From a virus, in IMG/VR virus record IMGVR_UViG_3300006735_000039, positions 1 to 56,223 of that record: a stretch of DNA of 56,223 nt; one strand, 5' to 3'. Position 1 is the first letter of the stretch. Each line of letters begins with the position of its first letter. Shown here piece after piece: positions 8,525 through 18,506 of this stretch. The notes beneath the pieces are model-generated. The model was not told the origin of the DNA. It saw nothing but the letters and a program-made list of their open reading frames with translations, and did no database searches. The position numbers and the translations under genes are program-made.

Positions 8525-9928
8525 ATGCCTTATACACAGAGCGGATTATTAAATGCGACTCCTACAGCTTACAAAGCGGCTACGACTCAGAACTACGTTT
8601 CTACGTTGTCTATTCACAAGCCTGAAGTAACTGAAGAGTTCGTACAACGATACGGAGACCAATCGTTAACTGGTCTTTTAGATGCAATGGGAGCAATGGT
8701 TCCTGCTGCTAACAAGAAAGTTCAACACTGGGAAGAAGACTTCATTCACCAGTTTGCAATTTCTCATGCTTCAACTGTAACAGTTAACCCTTCTTCTACT
8801 GGAGATAAGTGTGTTGTTGCTTTAGATGCAGCATATGTACAGAGTAGCTCAAGCATTTTCAGAGTAAATGACATTGTTGAGTTTACTTCTGGTCAAGTAG
8901 GTATTGTAACAGCAGTTGCTGCTAACGGTACTACTTTTGATGTTTATCCTTTAACTGCTTGGACTAGTACAACTGGTACTGATGTTTGTGCTGTTGGTAC
9001 AAGAATTATCATCACTGGTAATGCTTACAACGAAAACGTAGGTCAGCCTGACTCTATGGTTTCTAAGCCTTTAGCATACGAAAATGACATGCAGATTCTT
9101 AAAGAGTCTTATGTTGTTTCTGGTTCAGAGATGACTAACATCATTTACTTTGAAGTACAGAATCCTGAGACTGGAGAGTCTGGGTACTTATGGTACATCA
9201 AAGGAGAAGCTGACAGTTACAAGCGTTTTGTAAACTACTGTGAGATGCAAATGTTACTAGGTCTTAGAACTACAAACACTGACGCAACTTTCCTTGCTGA
9301 AGCTGCTATTGGTGATGGGTTCCAAACTTCTGAAGGTCTATTAGACTTTATTGAGAATGGTGGTAACGTACAAAACTACAACCAACTAACTGGTTTCAAC
9401 TTATCTGACTTCGATGCAATGGTAAGAACTTTATCTAAGAATCGTGGAGCTCGTGAGAACTCTATCTTCTGTGGTACTGACTTATCTTTAGCTATTGATG
9501 ATGCAGTTGCTTCTATGTTTGCTGGTGGTGGTGTTTCTTACGGAGCATTCTCTGGAATGGAAGAACTAGCTGTTGCTTTCGGATTCAAATCATTTATGAG
9601 AGGTGGATATACTTTCCACAAGAAAACTTATGACCCATTCAGCTACGCTGGAATGTTGGGTGCTGATGGTTTCAAATACTCAGGATTAGGATTCTTAGTA
9701 CCAGGTGATATGGGAATGGATGCTCAAACTCGTGAGCGTATCCCTGCACTACGTGTACGTTACAAAGAAGCTGGTGGCTACTCTCGTGAGATGGAGCACT
9801 GGTTCGAAGGTTCTGCTGGACTAGCTACTCCTACGAGTGGTACTGACCAGTTAAGATGTAACTATCGTACTGAGCGTTGTTTCGAAGGTTTCGGAGCTAA
9901 CCGATTCATGTTAATCAAGAAAGCGTAA
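8525..9928 (+). CDS. Major capsid protein (probable HK97 fold)
   Basis: This encodes 467 residues. It follows the scaffold-like gene by 25 bases and is followed at once by a strong terminator, as expected for the most abundant late transcript. Its codon use is also the most uniform in the window (frequent GCT, GGT, ACT and TCT), consistent with high expression. An N-terminal arm (residues 1-60) includes VTEEFVQRYGDQSLTGLL, a large central part carries Ser/Thr-rich insertions, and the C-terminal segment is conserved-looking. The size matches crAss-like major capsid proteins. The call is by genomic place and expression signals. Confidence 0.8.
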   Translation: MPYTQSGLLNATPTAYKAATTQNYVSTLSIHKPEVTEEFVQRYGDQSLTGLLDAMGAMVPAANKKVQHWEEDFIHQFAISHASTVTVNPSSTGDKCVVALDAAYVQSSSSIFRVNDIVEFTSGQVGIVTAVAANGTTFDVYPLTAWTSTTGTDVCAVGTRIIITGNAYNENVGQPDSMVSKPLAYENDMQILKESYVVSGSEMTNIIYFEVQNPETGESGYLWYIKGEADSYKRFVNYCEMQMLLGLRTTNTDATFLAEAAIGDGFQTSEGLLDFIENGGNVQNYNQLTGFNLSDFDAMVRTLSKNRGARENSIFCGTDLSLAIDDAVASMFAGGGVSYGAFSGMEELAVAFGFKSFMRGGYTFHKKTYDPFSYAGMLGADGFKYSGLGFLVPGDMGMDAQTRERIPALRVRYKEAGGYSREMEHWFEGSAGLATPTSGTDQLRCNYRTERCFEGFGANRFMLIKKA

Positions 9929-9942
9929 GCTTTTAAATATTC

Positions 9943-9975
9943 GAGGGGAGGGACTAACCTCCCTCCTCTTTTTTT
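9943..9975 (+). terminator. Intrinsic terminator after the capsid gene
   Basis: A G-rich arm GAGGGGAGG and a C-rich arm CCTCCCTCCTC pair around an ACTAA-type loop with a small bulge, followed by eight or more T residues. It is the strongest terminator in the structural region. Confidence 0.85.
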
Positions 9976-9999
9976 TAATTTAATTTAATTTATAATAAA

Positions 10000-10785
10000 A
10001 TGAAAACTATAAATAAACCTATTGTATTTAGGTTATTAAAGCGAGCAGAAAAGCCTTCAACCGAAGGTAGACATTACCCATTAAGTTTTAGATTACCATC
10101 TTCAGACCAAGTTTATGATGATAATGCTGGTAGAGCCAGAGTTATTCGATATGCTATTGGAGAGCAAAGTGTTTTTCAAGATGAGCAAAAAAATGAAAGA
10201 CCAGTTATTGGAGATGTTATTTTTAGTAATGGTACTATCATAGTAGACAGAAGAGAAACTTTATTGTTAGAGTATTTAACAAAAAGTAACTACTATCAGT
10301 CTAATCCTAATAGGATGCCTAATACAACACCACTTTATGACATTATAGATAATAGCATTAATGCTGAGTCAACTGTTAATAACATTGAGCTTGAGCATAC
10401 TGCTGTAGATATTGCTCTTAAGATGACACCTCAACAGTTAGTTGCTTATTGTGACGCTGCTGGATTGGATTCAAATAGAAGCATGTATGAACTTAAGCAT
10501 GATGTATTAGCACTTGCTAAGAGAGACCCTCAAAAGTTTTTAGAGTCTGCATCTAATCCTTTAACTGATATGAATCAGATTATTAAAGATGCTATAAAGT
10601 TTAAGATTATCTATATGAATAACACTAAGCGTGAGTTTGGATTCTTAAATGGAAAAGATAAAGAAATGATTACTGCTGTACCTCAAGGTCAGGATATGAT
10701 GGAATACTTTATTGAGTATTGCATGACTGACGAAGGAGCAGAAGCTTACGAGGTTATTTCCTCTAAGATTGAATCAATGATGTAA
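10000..10785 (+). CDS. Hypothetical protein of the head module
   Basis: This encodes 261 residues and stands alone between two terminators, immediately after the major capsid gene. The N-terminal third looks beta-rich (VFRLLKRAEKP, IGDVIFSNGTIIVDRRETLLLEYL). The C-terminal two thirds are helical, with a MTPQQLVAYCDAAG segment and an acidic end. Its place suggests a head or neck component, but I do not recognise a family. Confidence 0.75.
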   Translation: MKTINKPIVFRLLKRAEKPSTEGRHYPLSFRLPSSDQVYDDNAGRARVIRYAIGEQSVFQDEQKNERPVIGDVIFSNGTIIVDRRETLLLEYLTKSNYYQSNPNRMPNTTPLYDIIDNSINAESTVNNIELEHTAVDIALKMTPQQLVAYCDAAGLDSNRSMYELKHDVLALAKRDPQKFLESASNPLTDMNQIIKDAIKFKIIYMNNTKREFGFLNGKDKEMITAVPQGQDMMEYFIEYCMTDEGAEAYEVISSKIESMM

Positions 10786-10804
10786 TATACATTTTACTAG
10801 ATAA

Positions 10805-10830
10805 GAGAGGGGCTTTCGCCCCTTTTTTTT
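10805..10830 (+). terminator. Intrinsic terminator
   Basis: GGGGC (10809-10813), loop TTTC, GCCCC (10818-10822), then eight T residues. A class of promoter repeated at 37596 begins right after the T-run. Confidence 0.9.
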
Positions 10831-10856
10831 ATGTTAATTATTTAGTATATTTGTAG
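10831..10856 (+). promoter_or_regulatory. Promoter of the ring/muzzle operon
   Basis: GTTAATTATTTAG followed by TATATTTG (10846-10853). It lacks a TTG at the usual distance but is almost identical to 37596-37621. Both copies lie directly after an intrinsic terminator and before a new operon. Confidence 0.6.
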
Positions 10857-10885
10857 ATTGATAAATAACGCCTCATTAACAGCTA

Positions 10886-11623
10886 ATGGCTATAGATACA
10901 AAAAAACTTTATGACTTTGTTCAGTTTGTTGCCAACAAGGAGCAGGCTGGATTTATTACTACTGATGAATTTGAACAAGCCGCTGACTCTGCGCAACTAG
11001 AATTAATTAGAGATAGATTAGGAAATCCAAACTCAACTCAGCCAGGTAGACCTGTGCCAATGGGGGGATACGGAACATCTCAGTTAATTACAGATGACTT
11101 AAGGCATCTCATAACACATCATAATTATAATAATGTTACTGCATCAAATGCTTTTTTTGGTGGTACCGCAACTTTTACTCAGGTTAATTTACAAAGTGAC
11201 CACCTTTACTTATTAAATGTTACTCAAGCAAGTAATGTTGCTTATGCTGACAGAGGTCGTAGACCTGTAAAAATTGTTGACTTTCAAGAGTTTTGGGCTG
11301 TGCTTGATAGTGCTTTGTTTAGACCTACAGGAGATTATCCTTATGGAGTTATAGCAGATGATAATGTGTATATACATCCACATTTATCAACGGGGGCTGA
11401 TGTTAATATTCAGTATATAAAAAGACCCATTCAAGGAACCTTAACAGAAACAATTAACGCAACAACTGGAGCAATATCAATATCAACAAACCAAGCTTTA
11501 TCTGATATGCCTGAATCTTTATTTAACGAATTGTCCTGGAGGATACTTTCTTTATTTGGTCTTAACTTAAGAGACGCACAAATAACACAGTATGCTGAAG
11601 GTCAAGAAAAAGAAGTAATGTAA
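10886..11623 (+). CDS. Putative connector/ring structural protein
   Basis: This encodes 245 residues, the first of four tightly packed genes (gaps of 1, -1 and 6 bases) leading to the muzzle-like protein. An N-terminal helical part (DFVQFVANKEQAGFITTDEF) precedes a beta-rich middle, and the protein ends in a helical tail (SLFNELSWRILSLFGLNLRD). In crAss-like virions the genes at this position make the stacked rings below the portal. Assignment is by order and size; no motif proves it. Confidence 0.6.
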   Translation: MAIDTKKLYDFVQFVANKEQAGFITTDEFEQAADSAQLELIRDRLGNPNSTQPGRPVPMGGYGTSQLITDDLRHLITHHNYNNVTASNAFFGGTATFTQVNLQSDHLYLLNVTQASNVAYADRGRRPVKIVDFQEFWAVLDSALFRPTGDYPYGVIADDNVYIHPHLSTGADVNIQYIKRPIQGTLTETINATTGAISISTNQALSDMPESLFNELSWRILSLFGLNLRDAQITQYAEGQEKEVM

Positions 11624-11624
11624 T

Positions 11625-12437
11625 ATGTACACTAGAAAAGAATTAGGGGAGATGGCTCTTAGAAGAATACTTGGAGGAGCAAGAAAGCCTGAGTTTAACT
11701 TAGACATTCGAGAAATAATGATTGCTGTTGACCAAGAAAGAGATAGACAGGTTGGGGTTTATTATAAAAGAAAAATATTAGCTGGGGATAGACAGATAGA
11801 AGGAGATGTATTAAGTAACTATGTTATACCAAAAGCTTCTATGACAGAAAAAAGAATTGAAGTTGGAACAACATCAAATACTTACCATGTTATAAAACTT
11901 CCATTTAAGGTTATATCTCTTCCATATGATATGGGAATATATGAAGTTATTGATGAAAGAAATCACTTAGTAAGTTTTAATAGAAAACCTTCAGCTTTTA
12001 ATAGCTTGTACTCTTCAACTGTTGCAAACTCTGCAATAAGTTCACTAGACTCTTATTTTGAGTCAAGTAAAAATGGGAGCTGGAGCCTTAATGGAAATAT
12101 TTTAAACTTGTGGTATCCAGTAGCTAGCGTTCCTACTGAGGGTATAAGAATAAAAGCACTGACATCACTTCAACATCAAAGAGATAATGAGTACACTGCT
12201 TACTCATCAGGTACAACTGTTTATCCTAACACTGCTGTAAATCAATTTCCTGGAGGTGTAACAACATCGACTGCTGAAGTTCAAACTTGGGCTGATTCTA
12301 ATGCAGCAACTGATAACCTTGAGTTTGAATATAAGATACCAGCAGAAATTGTTGCTGATGTTATAGATGCTGTTGTAGCAAGATACACACCACAAAGACC
12401 TTATGATACAGTAATAGATAATACAGAAAGAGTATAA
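11625..12437 (+). CDS. Putative ring/tail structural protein
   Basis: This encodes 270 residues, one base after the previous gene, and its stop overlaps the next ATG (TAATG). It opens with a helical segment (TRKELGEMALRRILG and DIREIMIAVDQERDRQVG), then a beta-rich middle, and ends with a short helix (EIVADVIDAVVARYTPQ). The length and setting match a ring or head-tail connector component. Function is inferred from the operon. Confidence 0.6.
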   Translation: MYTRKELGEMALRRILGGARKPEFNLDIREIMIAVDQERDRQVGVYYKRKILAGDRQIEGDVLSNYVIPKASMTEKRIEVGTTSNTYHVIKLPFKVISLPYDMGIYEVIDERNHLVSFNRKPSAFNSLYSSTVANSAISSLDSYFESSKNGSWSLNGNILNLWYPVASVPTEGIRIKALTSLQHQRDNEYTAYSSGTTVYPNTAVNQFPGGVTTSTAEVQTWADSNAATDNLEFEYKIPAEIVADVIDAVVARYTPQRPYDTVIDNTERV

Positions 12438-13204
12438 TGGCGAAAAATTTTATAGCAATAGATGATGTTATTCGCTCTCTTTTAATTCAAGAGGGAGATG
12501 AAACTACACATAGACTTTTTTATTATAGAGACATAGCTCTAAGAGGGGTTAAAGAATTAAACTTTGATGTTGTAAGAAATATAAAAACAGTAGAGTTAAC
12601 ACTTAATGCAAACTTAAATGTTACACTGCCTTCTGATTTTGTTTCTATATCTAGAGTTGGCGTTTCTAAAAGTGGCATGATAGCTCCAGTTGGTCAATTA
12701 GATGATATTGATTTGCAAACAAATCAAGGTGGAGTTACTGGTGTTAGCAATACTTACACTATACAATGGATTGACGAGTACAGGAATGGAGAAAACATGG
12801 GAGGCATCTTTGGTTTAGGTGGTGGTCAAAATAGATTTGGTTACTATAGATTTGATATGGAATCCAATACTATACAATTTGATGCTGGATTTGCTGAGTC
12901 AACAATTATTCTTGAATATATTAGCTTAGGAATTAATATAAATCAATCTGCAACAAATGAAAATATATATGGCGGACAAAATAATACAACACAAATACAT
13001 ATATATGCAGAAGAAGCTCTCCGTGCTTACATGTATTGGAAGGGACTACAAAGAAAAAGAAATGTTGCAGCTAATTTAAAAGAGGCTGCTAGACGTGATT
13101 GGTATAATGAAAAGCGTATTGCTAAAGCTAGAATGAAAAAGTTTACTAAAGATGAGGCAATTCAAGCAGCGCATAAGAATCATTATCAAGCTCCTAAATT
13201 CTAA
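12437..13204 (+). CDS. Putative ring protein (tail-tube A-like)
   Basis: This encodes 255 residues. The N-terminus (IDDVIRSLLIQEGDET, then YYRDIALRGVKELNFDV) leads to a beta region (VTLPSDFVSISRVGV). The C-terminus is a helical domain rich in Arg and Lys (YAEEALRAYMYWKGLQRKRN, then ARRDWYNEKRIAKARMKKFT). This pattern, placed just before a giant tail-stem protein, resembles the ring proteins of crAss-like phages and T7-type tail-tube A proteins. It overlaps the previous stop by one base. Confidence 0.65.
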   Translation: MAKNFIAIDDVIRSLLIQEGDETTHRLFYYRDIALRGVKELNFDVVRNIKTVELTLNANLNVTLPSDFVSISRVGVSKSGMIAPVGQLDDIDLQTNQGGVTGVSNTYTIQWIDEYRNGENMGGIFGLGGGQNRFGYYRFDMESNTIQFDAGFAESTIILEYISLGININQSATNENIYGGQNNTTQIHIYAEEALRAYMYWKGLQRKRNVAANLKEAARRDWYNEKRIAKARMKKFTKDEAIQAAHKNHYQAPKF

Positions 13205-13210
13205 AATCGT

Positions 13211-16200
13211 ATGGCTGAAGAGAAAAAAAGATTTTTCGGTGGAATGGATTTTGATACCGAGAATAGATTTGTAAAGGAAGGTGATTATAGAGTAGCTGTT
13301 AACATGAAGACCTCTGGAGAGAATGATGCTTTAGGGGTTTTAGAAAATATTGTTGGTTCCGAATTTATAGATAATACAGATACTATTTCTTTTGATGGAA
13401 GTAATAATATAGCAACTGCTAACTCAATAACTATTCCTGCTGCTGCTAGAGTTGTGGGAAAGTATAGAGATGAGGTTCACGATAGAATTATTTACTTTAT
13501 TGCAGAAGATAGTACTAATGGAACCATACTAGAGTATTCTCAAAAACAAAATGCTATATCCGTTATTGTAGATTCTTACGCTTTTAACTTTTCATTTGAA
13601 GAATTAATTACTGGAATTAATGTGGTTGCTCATGATGAACCTTGGGCTCCTGATGGGTTACTGTATTTTACAGATAACAAAAATGAGCCTATAAAAATAA
13701 ATATAGCAAAAGCAAAACTAATAAGCGGTGTAGAGTCTGCAAAGCTTGTCAATCCAAACGCATCTAATGCTAAATATTTTTCAGCACATCATCAATATGG
13801 TTTTCCAACTACTATTGAAAGCTCTACTGGGTACGGGACACTAACAGACCAAATAATAAAGGTTGTTAAGTTTCCTCCTGTATCACCTCCTGGAACTAAG
13901 TTTGGAACTGACAATACATTTTTAAACAATCAGCTAATACAAAACCAATGGCAGTTTAAGTATAGATACGTATATGATGATAAGGAAAAGTCAGCTTGGT
14001 CACCTATTTCAAAAACAAGAACTACTGCTGTTGGAACAAGCATAAACCAGGAAGACTTTACTATTGATAATTTTTTAGAGCTAGAATTTAATTCAGGAAC
14101 AAAAGAAGTTAGATTTATTGAGTTTGCTGCTAGAAAGAAAAACAATAATACAGACTTTTTTTTAATAGACTCTATACCAACTTATTATTTTTCAAACACC
14201 ACTACAGATAAAAATAATTATGTTTACAATAATACATGGACTGGCTCTCCAACTAATGTTCATGTTACAACTGTTAATACTAATTTTTATTATAGATTTT
14301 ATAATAACAAAACATATAGCAATATTGATTTAAAGCAATCTGTAAAACCTTTTGATGACGTTCCTTTAAAAGCAAAGTCTCAAGAAATTATAGATGGCAA
14401 TAGATTGGTTTATGGTAATGTTGAAAATGGAAGAGATGGTGTCGCTACAAATGTTGCAATATTAGACTTTTATAAGGGTAGTGAACTTATTTCGCAAACA
14501 ACTGCTACTATAACTAGTTCTATTCCAGCTTCATCTACAACAGGCGGAAGTGGTCTTTTACAAAATAATCAAGGTGGTCAAAATAGAGTCATGCAAAGAT
14601 TTGTAGTTGAATTTGATTTTTCAGCAGCAGTAAGTGGTGGTATTTTAGTTTCGAGTACAAGTGTGTCTATTGTTGTAAAAAGTTTTGGTTTTTTTGCAGG
14701 AGCGTTTAGTGGAACAAGTGTAACTTATAATAATGTAAGTGGCACAGGCTGCTCGATAGCAGGGGCACTTGAGTTTCAGGCATACTTAACGAATATTCCA
14801 GCAGGTATAAGCGCAAATAGTTTTTACACTTATATAAAAAATCAACTTACAACAGACTATCCTACCATTGACACCCTTCTTCCAGGGGCATTTGGTACAA
14901 ACCCGAACTGGAGCGGTTCTGGAATGGGCGCATCTCCTTGGTCAGTAGTCTCAGGAAACAATACAAATTTTTCCAACTGGGCTCCTGGAAGCTCTGGAAA
15001 TAATGTGCAACAAGCTTTAAATTCAGGTGATGGTGAACTTTGGAAAGTTTATGGAAATGGAGTTAAATTGCAGTTTGGTGTTACAACTAATGATACATTT
15101 GGAGGTTATACTAATGCTCAATTTGCAGTGTTGGGTGTTAACTTTGAAGACTTCCCTCTTTCTTCTGATTTTCTTAATACTACAGGAAGTTTAGCTAGTG
15201 GAACCCTCCCACTAAACCCAACCACTATACCTGGATTTGCACAAGGACAGGAATTAATTTGGCATAAACAGAATGGTCTGGTGTTTGATGAAATTCAAAC
15301 CGTTTTAGGAGAATGCTGGAATGACCTAGGTGGCAACAGTGGTTATCTTTATAATAATGGAAAGCAACTATTACAACTTGGTCTGGAAACATTTGCTTTT
15401 CCTAGTCAGAATACAGTTCCAATGGGTTTTAAGTCAAATACTTATCATAGCTTTGGTATAGTTTATTATGATGATGCAAATAGAAGTAGTGCTGTTTGCC
15501 CTATACATGAAGATAAATTTATACCTGCAAATGCAGATAGGGTGCAAGATATTTCTTTTCACGCAGCTCAGCTTAAGTTTGAAATACAACACTCACCTCC
15601 ATCTTGGGCTACAGGATGGCAATTAGTTTATAGTGGAAATAGAAATGTTGAGGATTCTTGGAGATATAGAATTTTAAAAGTTGAGGATACTGGAAGTAAA
15701 TTTATTATGGATGTTACTACCATATCAGATACTTTTTCGGAAGGTGGTCAGACTTCTAAAGAGTATGATTTTGCGGAGGGTGATAGAGTTTTGTTTATTG
15801 AGCATGACGGAACACTTATAAGTTCATCTGCTAATTTTAAAATACTTAGTGTAGAGACTGGAGGTTCAAGTAATTATAGATTTATTATAGATAATAAAAT
15901 TTCTTTTGTTGGTCCAGGTACATCTGACTTTTTTGAAGATGCTTTAGTAGAAGTTTTTAGACCAAGAAAAGATGTTGATGATGATGATGTTTTTTATTAC
16001 GAAATAGGAGAAAGACATCCTATTGTGTTTGATAGTACTGACTCAGAATACTATCATCATGTTTCTGAAACTACGCAATATGATGACTTACATCTTTCTG
16101 ATGGGACTGCTAACCAAACAGTCACTAATGCAAATCAAACAGAAATAGACGGTACGGCTGGCACTGGAGCTATTTTATATATTGATAGAGGTGATGTTTA

Positions 16201-17677
16201 TCATAGATTAAGACCTACTTTTGGAAGCACTAATATAGACTATATAGAAGATTTTCAGGCTTCTGATTATTTTCTTTCTAAAAACTGGGATGCTGGAAGA
16301 ACTAATGTTATAAACCCACAATACCGACAGACGGTAAGACCTTCTACTGTTTTTTATAGTGACCCACTAATTGCTAATACAAACATAAATGGTTTAAGTT
16401 CTATTTTCCCAGATGACACTTATGAAGAGTTTGATAAGTCTTATGGCTCAATACAAAAGCTACACTCTAGAGAAAATCAATTAATTATTTTTCAAGAGGA
16501 TAAAGTTTCTAGGGCTCAGATAAATAGAAATATTGTAACCACTGGTAGCGGAGACCAAATACTTACAGCTCAAGGTGCTGTTATATCTCAAGCCATTCCT
16601 TATGCTGGAGAGTATGGTATTTCTACAAATCCAGAATCTTTTGCAGAATATGCTGAGGTATTATATTTTACTGATTTAAGAAGAGGTGCAGTTCTTAGGC
16701 TTTCTCAGAATGGTATCACACCAATATCTGAGTATCAAATGAAAAACTACTTTACTGATTTTTTCAGAATACTAAGTAGATATAACCTATCTAACAGCTT
16801 TGGAACAAGAACTAAAATTTATGGTTCTTTTAATCCTAAAGATAAAGAGTATATGCTTTGCTTAGACAGACGTGATGCTTATACTATATTTGAGCAATCT
16901 CATACTCATGGCGCAGACAATCTCCTCAACGAAGCTAGAGAGGGAGCTTACTTTGATAATTTTGGAATAAGAAATACCTTTTCATCAAATACCCAGGCGC
17001 AAAGTATTACTGAGTTAAAAAGAAAAGAACTAGCAAAAAGAACTGTTGTGTTTAGCGAAGGTGCTAATAGGTGGACTTATTTTATGGATATACATGGGAT
17101 GTGTGAGTATTTAAATAGTGAGGTAGTTCATTTTTCTCCATCCATGGATACTGGGAGTAATGCTTGTCCTTTAGGTGGAACTCATGCTGGCGGACTCCTT
17201 TACGTATTAAGAAGAGAAGATTTTGACACGTCATTTAATCCAGAAAATTATGGTGAGTTTTACTCACAATCAACATCAACTACAAAGCCGCTTACAAATA
17301 GTAAGAAAATTGTAACATCATCTGTAATTAATGTTAGTAATACAGAGCCTTCACTAAACAAAGTGTATAATGCAATAGGTCTAGAGTGTAACGAGACTCC
17401 GTTATTATTTGAGATACAAAACAACTATAGACAGTATAGCAAGATATTTACTTCTTACTGGAAGGAAAGAGAGAATTTTTATTACTCAAATATATACGGA
17501 GATATAAACAGCTTTAGTGCTTTTGATTCTACTAATCAATTAGCTGGAATGATAAATGGAGAAAGGATTAGGTCTACAGATGCAACTATGAGAACATCAT
17601 GGAGAACTAACACTTACCTAAGACTTCATGCTATTAATGTTGGGCTAACTGCTAGTCAAAAGTCAGGAGTTGTATAA
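13211..17677 (+). CDS. Muzzle-like tail/stabilisation protein
   Basis: This encodes 1488 residues. The N-terminus, FFGGMDFDTENRFVKEGDYR followed by AVNMKT and LGVLENIVGS, has the form seen at the start of the large stabilisation (muzzle) proteins of crAss-like phages (GG-hydrophobic-D ... PGDYRYA-N ... GAVENI-G). The rest is beta-rich with many Asn, Ser and Thr, and no transmembrane segment. It would form the distal tail stem through which DNA leaves, acting with the ring proteins encoded just upstream. It ends the 10.9-17.7 kb operon; a new promoter follows directly. Confidence 0.8.
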   Translation: MAEEKKRFFGGMDFDTENRFVKEGDYRVAVNMKTSGENDALGVLENIVGSEFIDNTDTISFDGSNNIATANSITIPAAARVVGKYRDEVHDRIIYFIAEDSTNGTILEYSQKQNAISVIVDSYAFNFSFEELITGINVVAHDEPWAPDGLLYFTDNKNEPIKINIAKAKLISGVESAKLVNPNASNAKYFSAHHQYGFPTTIESSTGYGTLTDQIIKVVKFPPVSPPGTKFGTDNTFLNNQLIQNQWQFKYRYVYDDKEKSAWSPISKTRTTAVGTSINQEDFTIDNFLELEFNSGTKEVRFIEFAARKKNNNTDFFLIDSIPTYYFSNTTTDKNNYVYNNTWTGSPTNVHVTTVNTNFYYRFYNNKTYSNIDLKQSVKPFDDVPLKAKSQEIIDGNRLVYGNVENGRDGVATNVAILDFYKGSELISQTTATITSSIPASSTTGGSGLLQNNQGGQNRVMQRFVVEFDFSAAVSGGILVSSTSVSIVVKSFGFFAGAFSGTSVTYNNVSGTGCSIAGALEFQAYLTNIPAGISANSFYTYIKNQLTTDYPTIDTLLPGAFGTNPNWSGSGMGASPWSVVSGNNTNFSNWAPGSSGNNVQQALNSGDGELWKVYGNGVKLQFGVTTNDTFGGYTNAQFAVLGVNFEDFPLSSDFLNTTGSLASGTLPLNPTTIPGFAQGQELIWHKQNGLVFDEIQTVLGECWNDLGGNSGYLYNNGKQLLQLGLETFAFPSQNTVPMGFKSNTYHSFGIVYYDDANRSSAVCPIHEDKFIPANADRVQDISFHAAQLKFEIQHSPPSWATGWQLVYSGNRNVEDSWRYRILKVEDTGSKFIMDVTTISDTFSEGGQTSKEYDFAEGDRVLFIEHDGTLISSSANFKILSVETGGSSNYRFIIDNKISFVGPGTSDFFEDALVEVFRPRKDVDDDDVFYYEIGERHPIVFDSTDSEYYHHVSETTQYDDLHLSDGTANQTVTNANQTEIDGTAGTGAILYIDRGDVYHRLRPTFGSTNIDYIEDFQASDYFLSKNWDAGRTNVINPQYRQTVRPSTVFYSDPLIANTNINGLSSIFPDDTYEEFDKSYGSIQKLHSRENQLIIFQEDKVSRAQINRNIVTTGSGDQILTAQGAVISQAIPYAGEYGISTNPESFAEYAEVLYFTDLRRGAVLRLSQNGITPISEYQMKNYFTDFFRILSRYNLSNSFGTRTKIYGSFNPKDKEYMLCLDRRDAYTIFEQSHTHGADNLLNEAREGAYFDNFGIRNTFSSNTQAQSITELKRKELAKRTVVFSEGANRWTYFMDIHGMCEYLNSEVVHFSPSMDTGSNACPLGGTHAGGLLYVLRREDFDTSFNPENYGEFYSQSTSTTKPLTNSKKIVTSSVINVSNTEPSLNKVYNAIGLECNETPLLFEIQNNYRQYSKIFTSYWKERENFYYSNIYGDINSFSAFDSTNQLAGMINGERIRSTDATMRTSWRTNTYLRLHAINVGLTASQKSGVV

Positions 17678-17678
17678 T

Positions 17679-17709
17679 TTGTAATTTAAAACTAAAAAGA
17701 TTAATTTTG
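17679..17709 (+). promoter_or_regulatory. Promoter of the cargo-protein operon
   Basis: TTG (17679-17681), 20 bases, then TAATTTTG (17702-17709). The ATG of the next gene is at 17716, so the mRNA would have almost no leader. The TTG lies just past the stop of the muzzle-like gene. Confidence 0.8.
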
Positions 17710-17715
17710 TAAACT

Positions 17716-18495
17716 ATGGCATTACCAATGATAATAGGAGGAGTTCAAGCAGCAATGGGAGTTGGACAAGCTGTTGCTGGTTTTATTCAAAAAAAGAATT
17801 TAACTAGACCTGAATATCACATACCACCAGAAATAGAGAAGAATATGAGTGAAGCCGAGCTTATGTCATACTACGGTATGCCAGATGCTCAAAAGGCTGA
17901 ATACATGCAGAATATTCAAAGAAGTACGCAGGGTGCTCTTAGAGGTATTTCTGACAGAAAGGGTGGTATAGGAGCTGTGTCTGTAGCTCAGCAAACACAA
18001 CAAGATGCTTACATGAATCTTCTTTCTGCTGATGTTCAGCAAAGAATGCAGAATATACAGACCGCACAGAGCATGAGACAAACAATGGCTCAGTATAGAG
18101 ATAAGGCTTTTGAAATAAATGAGATGCAACCATACGAACAAAAGTATGCCGAAGCTCAGTCATTGATTGGTGCTGGTATGCAAAATTTTATGGGAGGTTT
18201 GGGTACGGTAGCTGAATCACAAATGATGAAAGAAGCAATGGCAGCTGATTTACTTACAGGAGGTAAATCAAATTTCGCACAAAATAGACAAAACAAAAGA
18301 GCTATAAAAAATACAGATTTAAGCTCGATGGGTACTGTTGCCAATTCTTCTTTAACTGGTCAAATGAGTATGGCTAATCCTTTTTTTATTAATCAAACAG
18401 GAATCTCAGTACAAAGTCCTTTTGATGGATTAAATGCCGTTGATACTCAGGGAATTGCAAATTACGGTTTAGACCTATCTAGCCTTAAATATTAA
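17716..18495 (+). CDS. Putative internal virion (cargo) protein
   Basis: This encodes 259 residues. A short hydrophobic, Gly/Ala-rich N-terminus (LPMIIGGVQAAMGVGQAVAG) is followed by long Gln/Met/Ala helices (QRMQNIQTAQSMRQTMAQYR), and a second Gly/Met-rich hydrophobic patch lies near residue 150. This is the composition of small ejected virion proteins such as T7 gp14, which insert in the host envelope. It opens the operon containing the giant polyvalent protein. Role inferred. Confidence 0.6.
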   Translation: MALPMIIGGVQAAMGVGQAVAGFIQKKNLTRPEYHIPPEIEKNMSEAELMSYYGMPDAQKAEYMQNIQRSTQGALRGISDRKGGIGAVSVAQQTQQDAYMNLLSADVQQRMQNIQTAQSMRQTMAQYRDKAFEINEMQPYEQKYAEAQSLIGAGMQNFMGGLGTVAESQMMKEAMAADLLTGGKSNFAQNRQNKRAIKNTDLSSMGTVANSSLTGQMSMANPFFINQTGISVQSPFDGLNAVDTQGIANYGLDLSSLKY

Positions 18496-18506
18496 ACAGA
18501 TTAGTT

